Of a stretch of DNA of 64,000 bases, positions 53,323-64,000 are shown piece by piece (the stretch's first letter is position 1; each line of letters begins with the position of its first letter). This DNA comes from Doris montereyensis. Lineage: Eukaryota > Mollusca > Gastropoda > Nudibranchia > Dorididae. Position numbers and translations under genes: made by a program. The DNA lies in assembly GCA_037039925.1 (NCBI GenBank), contig JAXRKP010001120.1, positions 1-64,000 of the forward strand, given 5' to 3'. The notes beneath the pieces are model-generated. The model had not been told where the DNA came from. It saw nothing but the letters and a program-made list of their open reading frames with translations, and did not search any database.

Positions 53323-55073
53323 ACAACAAACGAGAAATATTTAGAATCTAGATCTAAGTAATACCTCCGGCATCACACAATGTGATGTCAGAAGAAAAAC
53401 ATAAAGGAGAAAGAAAGAAAAAGACAGTGATGTTAAGAAACGCGTAGCAGTGGGGGGGGGTGAAAAAGAGCGAGAGTGGAAAGTGGAACGTTCAGATCTA
53501 GAATGAAATAAAAATATGAAAATAAGTAAGTAATAAAGGTGAGAAGGAGATAGAGAGAAATAGAGAGTGAGGAGAGAGAGAAAGAAAGAAAACAGGCAGG
53601 GGAGAAAGAAAGGGAGAGAGAGACGTGTGACTATGGGAAACAAGAACGAAAAAATAGGATAAATGTAAGACTAGATCTATATCTCACTGGGTCTAGAAAG
53701 AAGAAATGATAGGATAAATGTAAGATTAGATCTATATCTCACTGGGTCTAGAAAGAAGAAATGATAGGCTAAATGTAAGATTAGATCTATATCTCACTGG
53801 GTCTAGAATGAAGAAATGAAGAAATGAATAGGATAAATGTGAAATGATTAGATCTATATCTCTTATTGGGTCTAGAATGAAGAAATGATAGATAATGAAT
53901 GCAATCAAAAAAGCAAGTACACCACAAACCAATAACAATTATTTTGAAGGGGTATGTCTTTGTTCAAAGATTTATTAAAATATCAAATGAAGCATTTGAT
54001 GAATCCAAGGGGTTGTGACTTCTTATTAGGGGAGTGGGGCAAAAAGAACCTGTACTATAAGTCACAAAATCACTTATGTTGAAGGGTTAATTTTTATTTG
54101 TGAAACCCCAGGAGAAGACATTGCCTCAGTACCAAAGACAGACAATGCTGTTCTTCCATTTACTAGATCCAGAACCAAATCAGGCAAAATCAAAATAAAA
54201 CTCTTGAACAGTTGACTTTTTGCCACACCTGCTGTGACTTTTTACTGTTAAAGTCACAACCCTTGGATTCATCAAATGCTTCAACAATAAATCTTTGAAC
54301 AAAGACATAATTGGTTTGTGGGTAACACTGTGCTGTTTTGTTCAAAGATTTATTAAAATTAATCAAATGAACTTTATTTGCCCCACCCTCCCTAATAATG
54401 AATCGATAAATTTGTTCAAAGATTTATGACTTGCTTTCATTCTTAATCATTTCTTCAGAATGAGATATAGATCTAATCTTACATTTATCCTATCATTTCT
54501 TCTTTCTAGACCCAGTGAGATATAGATCTAGTCTTACATTATCCTATTTTTTCGTTCTTGTTTCCCATAGTCACGTCTCTCTCTCCCTTTCTTTCTCCCC
54601 TGCCTGTTTTCTTTTCTTTTCTCTCTCTCTAGAATGAAGAAATATATTAATGAATGAGATTATCTCCATTTCTTCTTACATTTATCCTATCATTTTTCTT
54701 TCTAGACCCAGTGAGATATAGATCTTTTCCATTTATCCTATTTTTTCGTTCTTGTTTCTAGTCACACGTCTCTCTCTCCCTTTCTTTCTCCCCTCTGTTT
54801 TCTTTCTTTTTCTCTCTCTCCTCACTCTCTATTTCTCTCTATCTCCTTCTCACCTTTTTATTACTTACTTATTTTCATATTTTTATTTCATTCTAGATCT
54901 GAACGTTCCACTTTCCACTCTCGCTCTTTTTTCACCCCCCCCCCACTGCTACGCGTTTCTTAACATCACTGTCTTTTTCTTTCTTTCTCCTTTATGTTTT
55001 TCTTCTGACATCACATTGTGTGATGCCGGAGGTATTACTTAGATCTAGATTCTAAATATTTCTCGTTTGTTGT

Positions 55074-55100
55074 CTGATGAAGGGTTATACCCGAAACGTC
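55074..55100 (+). ncRNA. Hammerhead-ribozyme-like core, copy 1
   Basis: Order seen: CTGATGA, then a 4-bp hairpin GGGT-TAT-ACCC with one extra A before it, then GAAAC and GTC. These match the invariant CUGANGA and GAAA blocks and a GUC cleavage site with a minimal helix III (ACGU). Helix I pairs for only about three bases, so activity is doubtful. Similar short-helix-III hammerheads occur in Penelope-like elements and retrozymes. Confidence 0.35.
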
Positions 55101-55270
55101 ACGTGTTTGCTCTGTCTTTATTAGTGGAGTTGTCACTTATTGTCATATTTCGCCTTATTGACCCAATTATTACATAGACGCTATCTCGGATTTAGGAAGT
55201 ACAGCCCACGGCAGTGTTGCCAGGTTGGCGGATTTTCCGCCAAATTGGCGGATTTTTGATGATTTGTATA

Positions 55271-57329
55271 TGGCAGGTTTCACAAAAATGGGACCCAATG
55301 ATAACTTGAACTCTTCAATTAATGTTTCTCAAAGTCTAATTGATGAATCTTCTTAACATTTGGTCCATGTATAGCTTTGACATCGCAGATATAAAAAACA
55401 TAATATTGTGAAATTTGCTTTCAATTTGTGTGTTTTGTGAATATTTTTTGGGTGTGAACGTCAGCAATCCAGACAGACCACATTTCCCTCTTTTTAATAA
55501 GTCCCTTTTCACCTTAAGGTAGGTGAGGTCAACGACCTTTTCTTCTGTTTTTCTTTAATTCCATGTGGAAGAGAATTGTTCAAAGAAAATTTGGCGAGTC
55601 CTAAATATTTTTTATCTTTTGCAGTGATCACGTGAGGCAGGTTTTCAGATTTTCGTTATTATGTAACAACTGATGTCTACAAATGAACACACAGTAAGAG
55701 CTGAAAAAAACAGTTGAAAAATACGTAGAAGCGCCGTTTTTTTATCTTAAGTGAAAGAAAACGTATTCCTACCACCATATATTCTGTAAAAGACACGAAA
55801 AAAATCATAGGGAACTCTAAATGAGAGTGAGAATACCATGAGACTACTGGCAGTCTTCCAAACCTCATGGTCGGACAAAAAATATTTTTTTCGATCTGAG
55901 ATCTAATAACGGTAATATTGCGTCGAGCTATTGTCTCGTAGTTCATCGCGTGTAAGCCTATTGGGAAATCATGAAATTTTTGTTCTTAAATTGTCTGGTT
56001 GGCTTTGCGGAATATTTTGTTTTCGGAAGACTCTTACGGCTACGGCCATGCAAAAATGTAGACGATGATCGGACATCAGAAAGGAGACTGTGATCAGGTT
56101 AGATTCGGAGACCGTTCAGGTTAGATTCGGTTGCATTAGCAAAACCTGCTTTGGCTTATCGTGAGTGAAACTTATGTAAAGAAGTCCGGCAATCAATAGG
56201 CTTTCATGATTTATTATGTTCTAATAAATAAAGACAAGATAATTGGCAATACGGGAGGTTTAGAAGTCCATTACAATGATAGTGACTTTACGTCTCCACT
56301 ATGCACAGTCTCCTTGACATAACAATACAATATTACTAAAAAACGCATTTCAACGAGAGAGAGAGAAAATAATACTAATAGCACAGGTTCAAGTAGAGTT
56401 CAAGATTTGCCAGCCACCGCTCCCATCCCGTCCCGTATTCCGCGAAGCAATTATCGATCGATAAAGACAAGTTTGTGCTAGTGCTAGTCTAGTGGGGCGC
56501 TCTATGTGACTGTAGATAGTTAGAGAGAGGGGGGGGGGGGTGAGTGATGACGGGAGTAGTGGAGAAGTGATGATGGGAGGGGGGGGGCTCCTACGGGGAG
56601 AAAGGAACAATTGTCGTCAAAAGCGCTTTCTTTTCGGCGAGGGTTTTGTTGCTGGTGCATCTCTCTCTCTCTCTTCCTATTGGCAAATATCGGCCTATAC
56701 TATCGCATCCTCACTCGTTAAAATTATAAGTCGTGAAGTTTACCGTACCAGTTTGAGCAGAATGGTACACACGATAAACCCGTAACACGTAATAAGGATA
56801 GTATAAAGGCGTACAATCACAGAATTTTACAAAAAACGGGACAAAAGGCATTGGTTTTCATTTTCATCATCCACACGATCCCGATCGCGCGAGTCATTTG
56901 ATCAACGGTAAGGCACCGGCCGTCGACTCCACGCCCGAGGTGTCGGGAAACACAAACACAGACTTCACATCTTATTGAGAACTAGGGAAAAGTCAGGGAA
57001 CTCTCCAAACCAGATGCCCAAGAGTTACGTCACTAAATAAACGCCAGGAAACCTCGGTCGACGGACGCGAGCAGTTCACGTAACATTACGTACTGGCGTT
57101 GGACCTAGAATTTTCAGTTATGCCCCTTGACTGAAAAACATGACTTTTAAACTAAAAGCTAATTTACTTGCTCCACAGTCCTTTGCTATCTCTTAAAGTC
57201 ATATATCTGGAATCCTCATGTTCTAAGCTTTAACATGGTATATAACACTTGTAAAAATATAACATGTACATTTTGACAAAAGAGGGAAATGGGGATGGAC
57301 CATTTTGTGAAACCTGCCATAGCCTTAAA
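55271..57329. other. No gene identified; CpG-richer stretch
   Basis: Contains poly-G runs (56527, 56579) and CpG-richer pieces at 56400-56640 and 56870-57090 that stand out from the AT-rich background. These could be a promoter or first-exon region of a neighbouring gene, but no coding frame supports it. Confidence 0.35.
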
Positions 57330-57875
<546 letters not shown>

Positions 57876-57880
<5 letters not shown>

Positions 57881-57887
57881 AGAGAGA

Positions 57888-57977
<90 letters not shown>
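57876..57977. repeat. (GA)n microsatellite
   Basis: Pure GA run abutting the transposase fragment at its right edge. Confidence 0.95.
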
Positions 57978-57979
<2 letters not shown>

Positions 57980-58345
57980 CTTCAAAGCCACTGGAATATA
58001 CCCGCTGGATAGGAATATTATTCCTAAGGATAGATATCTCCCATCCTACACCACAGACCGTCCTCTGCCTGAAAGCCATGTAGGGTGCAGCACTCAAATG
58101 CCCAGAACACAGCAATAGAACTAGAACTCACGACGACAACAGAACCCATGGCAGCATCCACAGCACCTGTCACACTCACACTTACACCAACGAAAGCAGC
58201 AGAAACAGAAACTGCAACAACATCATACATTTCACCATTTGCCCTGAGGCCATTTGGAAAGGCTCCAGCGCGCAAGCAAACGAAGCGCAAATCAATGTCG
58301 TCTGCAATTTATACAAATCAAAAACAGAAAGTTAATGGGTAAATA
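57977..58345 (+). pseudogene. pogo/Tigger-like DNA transposase, C-terminal fragment
   Basis: The first frame reads GFKATGIYPLDRNIIPKDRY and LPSYTTDRPLPE, matching the end of the pogo-family DDE domain (GFRATGI-P-x-N). From 58085 a second frame reads SPFALRPFGKAPARKQTKRK, like the basic tail that follows in this family. One frameshift separates them, and a GA run replaces everything upstream. Inactive. Confidence 0.72.
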
Positions 58346-58859
58346 AATACCATACTCTTTTATTAAAAAGTGTTTTGAAAAGGCATACTTAAAAAATTGA
58401 GAAGAATGGATTTCCACTTTGTGAAGATCGATTTTGAATGTGTGCCAGTTGAGACAAAACAAAAAGTAGGAATGAACTCCCCTTATGGGCATAGTTTTCA
58501 TTCGCCAAAAGACGCCCAAAAATGGTTTCGCATTTTTGCTAGTATGATTACATTATTGGATAAAGCTGTTGTGACTTCTTGCCCCTGTGACTTCTAGCCC
58601 TCCTTCCCATACATTTCGCACCTTCAGTGTAAATTTTTGTCTTGATTGATACTTGCTTTCATTCATTATCTATCATTTCTTCATTCTAGACCCAGTGAGA
58701 TATAGATCTAATCTTACATTTATCCTATCATTTCTTCTTTCTAGACCCAGTGAGATATAGATCTAGTCTTACATTTATCCTATTTTTTCGTTCTTGTTTC
58801 CCATAGTCACACGTCTCTCTCTCCCTTTCTTTCTCCCCTGCCTGTTTTCTTTCTTTTTT

Positions 58860-58865
58860 TCTCTC

Positions 58866-58952
<87 letters not shown>
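58860..58952. repeat. (CT)n microsatellite
   Basis: The mirror of the GA run in the opposite arm. Confidence 0.95.
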
Positions 58953-58957
<5 letters not shown>

Positions 58958-59185
58958 CTTCTCACCTTTTATTACTTACTTATTTTCTTATTTTATTTTT
59001 ATTTCATTCTAGATCTGAACGTTCCACTCTCGCTCTTTTTTTCACCCCCCCCACTGCTACGTTTCTTAACATCACTGTCTTTTTCTTTCTTTCTTTCTCC
59101 TTTATGTTTTTTTCTTCTGACATCACATTGTGTGATGCCGGAAGTATTACTTAGATCTAGATTCTAAATATTTCTCGTTTGTTGT

Positions 59186-59212
59186 CTGACGAAGGGTTAT
59201 ACCCGAAACGTC
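59186..59212 (+). ncRNA. Hammerhead-ribozyme-like core, copy 2
   Basis: As copy 1 but CTGACGA (position 7 is variable in the consensus), hairpin GGGT-TAT-ACCC, GAAAC, GTC. Confidence 0.33.
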
Positions 59213-59312
59213 ACGTGTTTGCTCTGTCTTTATTAGTGGAGTTGTCACTTATTGTCATATTTCGCCTTTGACTTCACTCCACTGTGGCTCCTTCGTATTA
59301 TGGGTCAATAAG

Positions 59313-60175
59313 GGAACTTACTCTATTACATTTTTTTATATATTTAACGCAGGTTAGGAATACCAGAGTTACCGATATTAACACATGGTGCTCTTCTGTT
59401 TTTGATATTACAAAAATATTGTCCCTCCCTAGTCTCTCTCTTTCTCTGCTGAAGTAGTCTACGACTACGAGAGTTAACAGGTCAGGAATACGTTTTCGCA
59501 AAGGAACCTAATGTAGATCTAGAGCTAGCTCTAGTTCCAATGTAAGACAACATGGCTAGACATTTTGTCTTCAACCTTGTAGAGTCTATATCTAGGTTTT
59601 TGTCTCCGTTAAAATAGTATACACGTAGCCTTTAAATTTACGGGTATTTAGCAACATCACTCATTATTCAACGCCAAAAACACTGTCCATCACCGAAGAG
59701 CGATCATCACCAATTCCATTCTTCTTATAACTTCCCTCACAAGTCAAGGCAGAAGGACAGAAAAATCTGGAAAGTGGAAGGTAAGAATTAATGAGAGGAG
59801 TACCATACTGGGGTAGGTCTAGATCTAGATTCTATTCCATGTTCTTTTTCGCTAAGTAACATTCAATGAGAAGTGATCTAGATCTACATCAAACCTTAAG
59901 ATAGATCTAAATCTGGAGCTAGATTTTCTATCATAAAATCACATTTCCATTGAAAAAAAAACATGTTTTGGACCTGATAATCCATCCAGAAATATACATA
60001 CTATTACTATTATTAGTGTCATCAGTTTCAGTGGGATAAAAGTATGGATATTTGTACTGCACCAACTCTACAGTACTCTGCCTAGCAATACAGATGTTGG
60101 AATGTAATGCCCGAGGGACTTACTGGTAAATGCCGGTTTGTTACAGCACTCTGTTCAGCGCTACGCCCGAATTTC
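59313..60175. other. No gene seen; many AGATCT/CTAGA palindromes
   Basis: Clusters of tagatctagatct-type sequence at 59510-59525 and 59815-59930. No coding support. Confidence 0.5.
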
Positions 60176-60292
60176 CCGTTTGCCTGCTACAAACCTCTCA
60201 GCGCGATGCCTGGCATTTGTCGGAAAAAGGGAAGGACGGTTAAAGAGTGGCCTGAATATTCCTCCTTCTTGGTATCCTCTTACTGTCTTACT
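60176..60292 (+). repeat. 117-bp direct repeat, right copy
   Basis: Same orientation as the left copy, 8.26 kb apart. The two bracket the block of inverted repeats. Confidence 0.9.
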
Positions 60293-61601
60293 AAACGCTC
60301 ATCCTCTTTCAAAATAACGCTTTCTGATTGGTTGTCCATTTAGTAAACAGGAAAAAGTAAGGCTCATAAGCTTACGTCCCATAAGGCCTCGATTGAATCT
60401 ATTTCAAAAGGGGTATGTCCATCTAAATCTTTGCCTTGGACAACTGGCAGTGTAATGATGCTAACAGTTGTACTATGCATGAAGTAGGCTTGATTATATA
60501 CAACTTTCATATCTTGGTCAACTGGAATGATCCTACTAGGACAAGTCCATCACTAGAGGGTGTAAGTGTGAGCTGGTCTGTTTTAAGAATGTGTGTGATT
60601 GAGCTGATAATAAGAATGTGTGTTTGCACAATTACGTAATTGGTCTTGTTGTCTCCTACTAAATTGAAAAGAATGGAATTATCCTTGTTTTTACTTGGGT
60701 GAGACCAAATGATCGCCATATGACTGAATTCAATACATTGGGGTGATGGCCTGGTCAGAAGTCATACTTCCTTGAAACTTGTAAAACTTCATGGGCAGCT
60801 TCTCGCGCCACGGCAATGGCTGTCAGCGAGCCAACTACTAGCGTGTTGTAGCTATTGCGCTGACTGAGCGAGCCGCTTTTCTAGTGTTGCTTGATAGATC
60901 AGTTATTCTGGGACGTGGGCCATCCACAATTGCCCTCCATTTTCCACGGTCCTAGGCTATCTTTTCTAGCTCTTGCCAGCCGCACCCCATCTTCTTTGTT
61001 TCTGCCTCCAGGTCCCTTCGCCATGTGTTTGAATATCTGCCTCTCTTTTTTTTTACCCTGCGGATTCCAGGTCAGGGCATGCCTCGTGGTGTTTTGTTTA
61101 GGCTTTCTCAGTGTGTGGTCTATCCAACGCCATTTTCTCTTTTGAACGTCTTCTTCAACCGAGAGTTGGGAGCTCCTTTCTTTAAGGTGTCTGTTGCTGA
61201 TGGTGTCAGGCCAGAATAATCAAAGGATCTTTCGTAAGCAGCTGTTAATGAATGTCTGGAGTTTTCCTATGGTGGTCTTTGTAATTCTCCAGATTTTAGC
61301 TCTATACAACAGGACAGATTTGATGTTAAAATTAAAGAGGCGGATTTTGGTTTTTGGGGATATTCTTCGGGACTTCTAGATATTTTTCAGCAACATGTAG
61401 ACTGCTCTTGCTTTCCAAATTCTTGTTTTCATATCCGCATCTTTTTCTCCTTGCTGATCAATGACACTGCCCAGGTATGTGAAAGTGTTGGCCTCTTTAA
61501 GGGGGATCCGTCTAGAGTCACATGTTTGTCATTGCCTCCATTTATTTCCAGCAATTGGGTCTTTGAGTGGATGTTTAAACTAATCTGAGCTGCACATGAG
61601 G

Positions 61602-62064
61602 CTAATGCTGTTGGGTATGGGAGAGCAGGGTGAGGTCATTTGCAAAATCCAGGTCATCAAGCTGGGTCCACAACGTCCACTGAATGCCATTTTTCTTTTC
61701 TTCTATTGTTTTTCTCATCCCCCACTCGATGGCCAGTAAAAAAGAATGGTGAGAAAAGCAACAGGTCACTTGTCCTCCTTCAACAACTTGGCACGTAAGT
61801 CCTTCATATGATGTCTTTATTAAGTTCACAATTTTGATAGGAATACTAAAATGTCGTAGGAGCTGCCATGGGCTCTCTCTATGCAAGCTGTTGAAGGCTT
61901 TTGGAAATCCACATGATGTACAGTGGTGTCTTCCATTCCAAAGTTTGCTCAACAATGATCCGGAGGATGGTAATCTGATCTGTGCAGGAATGATCTTTCC
62001 TAAAGCCTACTTGTTGGTCTCTGAGTCTCCCATCTACCTCATCCTTCATCCTCTCCAGCAGCAT
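61602..62064 (-). pseudogene. LINE reverse transcriptase piece, altered active site
   Basis: Two overlapping frames carry the finger and palm pieces. The catalytic box is LDFANDLTLLSHTQQ, with Asn where the second catalytic Asp pair begins, in addition to frameshifts. Inactive. Confidence 0.8.
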
Positions 62065-62283
62065 TCAGTTAAAGATCTTCCCTGGAACTCAGAGGAGATT
62101 GATGCTCGGTAGTGTCCCAGCTGCTTAGATCTCCTTTCTTTGGAAGCTTAATCATGTGGTCATATTTCCAGCGATAGGAGTATGTCTACAGAGCTTTCGA
62201 TGTCTACTTTCAGGGCCTCCACAGGGATTTCATCAGGGCCTGCTGCCTTGTCGTTTTCAATTTATTTATGGCGCGACTGATTT

Positions 62284-62511
62284 CTATCCTATTTGGTTCT
62301 CGCAGTTTATACACAGCTCTGTTTCTGTTGCTGGTATGCATGGTGGGTCCTGTGGTGCCGGCCTGTTGAGTAGATCTTCAAAATACTTAGCCCATTTGTT
62401 AATTTTTTCCTTGTTGTTTGTGGTGGTCTTTCCCTGCTTGTCCTTGATAGGTCGTTCAGGTTTGGAGAACTTGCCTGTCAGTTTCTTCGTGATATTGTAT
62501 AGTTCTTTCAT
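62284..62511 (-). pseudogene. LINE linker ORF piece
   Basis: A 75-codon frame of the linker between endonuclease and reverse transcriptase, ending with ETELCINCENQIG. Part of the second LINE. Confidence 0.8.
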
Positions 62512-62664
62512 GTTTCTGCTCCCTCTGCTTCCTCTGCCAGGTTGTCGATGAACTTTCGTTTATCACATCTCACGCTTTGTCTTACTTCCTTGTGAACTTT
62601 GTTGTATTCTGCCTGGGTTGCAGCATTTCCTGCTCTATTTATGCTTTGGTTGACTGTCTCTTAA

Positions 62665-63085
62665 ACTCACGGGGATCAAATTTGTATACTACTTACATAC
62701 TTGGACTCTACTTACATTTGGAACGCTTAGATCTACATGTAATCAGATCTAGTCAGCTGAAAAGGAAGAGATCTGTCACAATCATCGCGTCTTTGAGTTT
62801 GGTTACGATTTGAAAAGTGCAAATGTCACAAACATTTTTCTTGCACAGGTATGGAAGCCATGCATGGGAAACAAGATAAAAACTGAACATGGGTTTTCTT
62901 TTATTTTTTTAGGGCGGGGTTGGAGGATCTTTCCATTGTTTTGATTTCAATTTATGCTCATGCGGACGTAACATCACAGGGGACAAATTTGTATTCATAC
63001 TTGGGACTCAACTTACATTAAGAATGCCTGCATGTAGTCGGATCTAGTCAGCTGAAAGGAAGAGATCTGTCACAATTCTTAACTA
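62665..63085 (+). repeat. Two direct copies of a 115-bp sequence
   Basis: Both have acaaatttgtat or tcaaatttgtat, then acttggactct or acttgggactc, then gatctagtcagctgaaa and gaagagatctgtcacaat. Starts are about 62668 and 62975. Confidence 0.8.
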
Positions 63086-63099
63086 TAAAGCATACTTGT

Positions 63100-64000
63100 A
63101 GCTGATTCTGATCACTGAACTTTTCACACAATTGTTGGTTCATTTCTTACTACATCAAAACTGTGTGTGATGCCGGTCAATATTTGATGTATAGTCTTGT
63201 CTTGTAGCCTCAAACATCAAAGTTTTGATGTGTGATACTGTTTTCAAGAAATCCTGAGTGTCCAGACTCGTCTAAAAAATTTTTAGTCTAGCAAAGTTTG
63301 CTATGATGCTTGATTTTCCTGGGGGGGGGGGGGGCTGTTTTGTTGTCGTTTTGTTTATTTCAGCTAACTTGCGACCGTTCCTGTACGTTTTACAACATGG
63401 CCCTTTCACTTCCGTGGTCAAATCCTGTACCATCTCCAGGAAGCTCTTTATCAATCAATATTCGCTATGCCTTTTCTGTATGGTGTAATGTTAACTGTCC
63501 TCCTATGCTTATATGTTGTGTTTTCAAGTTATTAACTTCAATTGGATGGGATCTTGTATTATAAGCTGTTTAGGTTAACCCTGTAAACAGCCGTATAGCC
63601 AATTAAATCGGCTAATTGCTGTATGCTATTCTGCGGCAGCCGCTTAGATTGGCCAATTCATCTGTCCAATTTTCATTAATTCCCTTTGACTACGAGCTAT
63701 TTTTATCGTTTTCCACATATCAGGTGATTGAAGAATACTTGTAGCTCTCCTGCTTCCAGAAATAGCAATTGTCTTCCTGTCGTCATATTATTACTCATAG
63801 CTGTCTTGTAATTCCAGTATCGTGATAAAAAAATATCACTGCTTTCGCGTTTAGATAAATTTAGCTGAAAATTTGATAAGAACCCCAACAAATTATACAT
63901 TTCTGAAACGCCATGAAATTCTCTAAGTGATAAGAGGGTTTTTGAATGAAAATGACAATATCTGTAAACTTTTCAAGGTATCACACAACATAAGATTTAC
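63100..64000. other. No gene seen
   Basis: Contains a poly-G run (63321-63333) and a short inverted pair acatcaaaact/catcaaagttttgatg at 63155-63230. Frames here are unsupported. Confidence 0.5.

Larger units (their letters stand above)
53128..55270. repeat. Large inverted repeat (arms about 0.9-1.0 kb, spacer about 230 bp)
   Basis: Left arm 53128-54015, right arm 54245-55270. Paired landmarks: tatacaaatcatcaaaaatc/gatttttgatgatttgtata at the outer ends, ggtcaataaggcgaaatatg/catatttcgccttattgacc, and gatgaatccaaggggttgtg/cacaacccttggattcatc near the centre. The arms differ by small indels. No transposase is encoded. Confidence 0.88.
58640..59312. repeat. Related inverted-repeat right-arm copy
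   Basis: Matches 54450-55160 in the same orientation: tagacccagtgagatataga, catcacattgtgtgatgccg, tattagtggagttgtcactt. It ends ccactgtggctccttcgtat. A CT microsatellite is expanded at 58860-58952. Confidence 0.85.
60785..62660 (-). mobile_element. Second LINE (RTE-like, different family), minus orientation
   Basis: Minus-strand reading order: KELYNITKKLTGKFSKPERP and KYFEDLLNRPAPQDPP (linker, 62284-62511); DQQVGFRKDHSCTDQITILR (61879-62064); LLRHFSIPIKIVNLIKTSYE, GIQWTLWTQLDDLDFAND; then C-terminal pieces to about 60900. The palm motif reads FAND rather than FADD. Multiple shifts are present. It is distinct from copy 1, whose linker and C-terminus differ. Confidence 0.88.

Noticed and set aside
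58397..58597. 66-codon plus frame after the pogo-like fragment
   Set aside because: Might extend the transposase region but shows no family motif. Left unassigned.

Overview
The window is animal genomic DNA, most likely from a mollusc or another lophotrochozoan. Spliced protein-coding exons with canonical GT/AG borders lie in very large introns, and the rest is mostly microsatellites, minisatellites, tRNA-derived SINEs, LINE fragments and degraded DNA transposons. There are no prokaryotic operons, ribosome binding sites or CRISPR arrays. The phylum is an inference from repeat style and gene structure, not a match to a reference.

The one convincing host gene is a SAMHD1-like dNTP triphosphohydrolase on the minus strand, from the start codon at 48895 to a probable stop at 8053. 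Fourteen exons (two of them uncertain) were placed from homology and splice sites. It encodes roughly 510 residues. The HD metal-binding set, the catalytic segment and the first allosteric nucleotide-site segment are all visible, but there is no N-terminal SAM domain. Nearly all other content between 8 and 49 kb sits in its introns.

Intron 3 (36762-45550) holds the most notable feature: a 4-5 kb AT-rich, intronless cluster of minus-strand ORFs at about 40350-44650. It includes a truncated P-loop packaging-type ATPase, two related penton/minor-capsid-like proteins, a Gly-rich repeat protein, a protein with a hydrophobic centre and several broken small ORFs. These resemble the structural module of Polinton/adintovirus-like endogenous elements. 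A virus-derived remnant therefore lies, in the same orientation, inside an intron of an antiviral restriction-factor homologue.

Other regions, left to right: 0-2.1 kb, simple repeats; 2.3-4.5 kb, an APE-type LINE with a decayed reverse transcriptase; 4.7-7.4 kb, divergent direct repeats, a 45-bp minisatellite and a long hairpin; 8.9-9.6 kb, a 700-bp GA tract; 10-13 kb, SINEs and dispersed repeats; 14.1-18.4 kb, a rearranged LINE mosaic with inverted pieces; 18.7-19.2 kb, a BED-finger-like ORF; 20.8-24.7 kb, four kinds of minisatellite; 27.3-29.3 kb, a 2-kb minisatellite built on a dyad-symmetric unit; 33.4-34.3 kb, a hAT-like transposase pseudogene; 37.4-40.2 kb, duplicated AT-rich remnants.

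Upstream of the SAMHD1-like gene (49-64 kb) are a LINE tail, a TTAA-flanked terminal-inverted-repeat element, a block of large inverted repeats (53.1-55.3 kb, with related pieces at 57.3-59.3 kb) carrying three hammerhead-ribozyme-like motifs, a pogo-like transposase fragment and a second LINE (60.8-62.7 kb). Copies of a 117-bp sequence at 51.9 and 60.2 kb bracket the inverted-repeat block.
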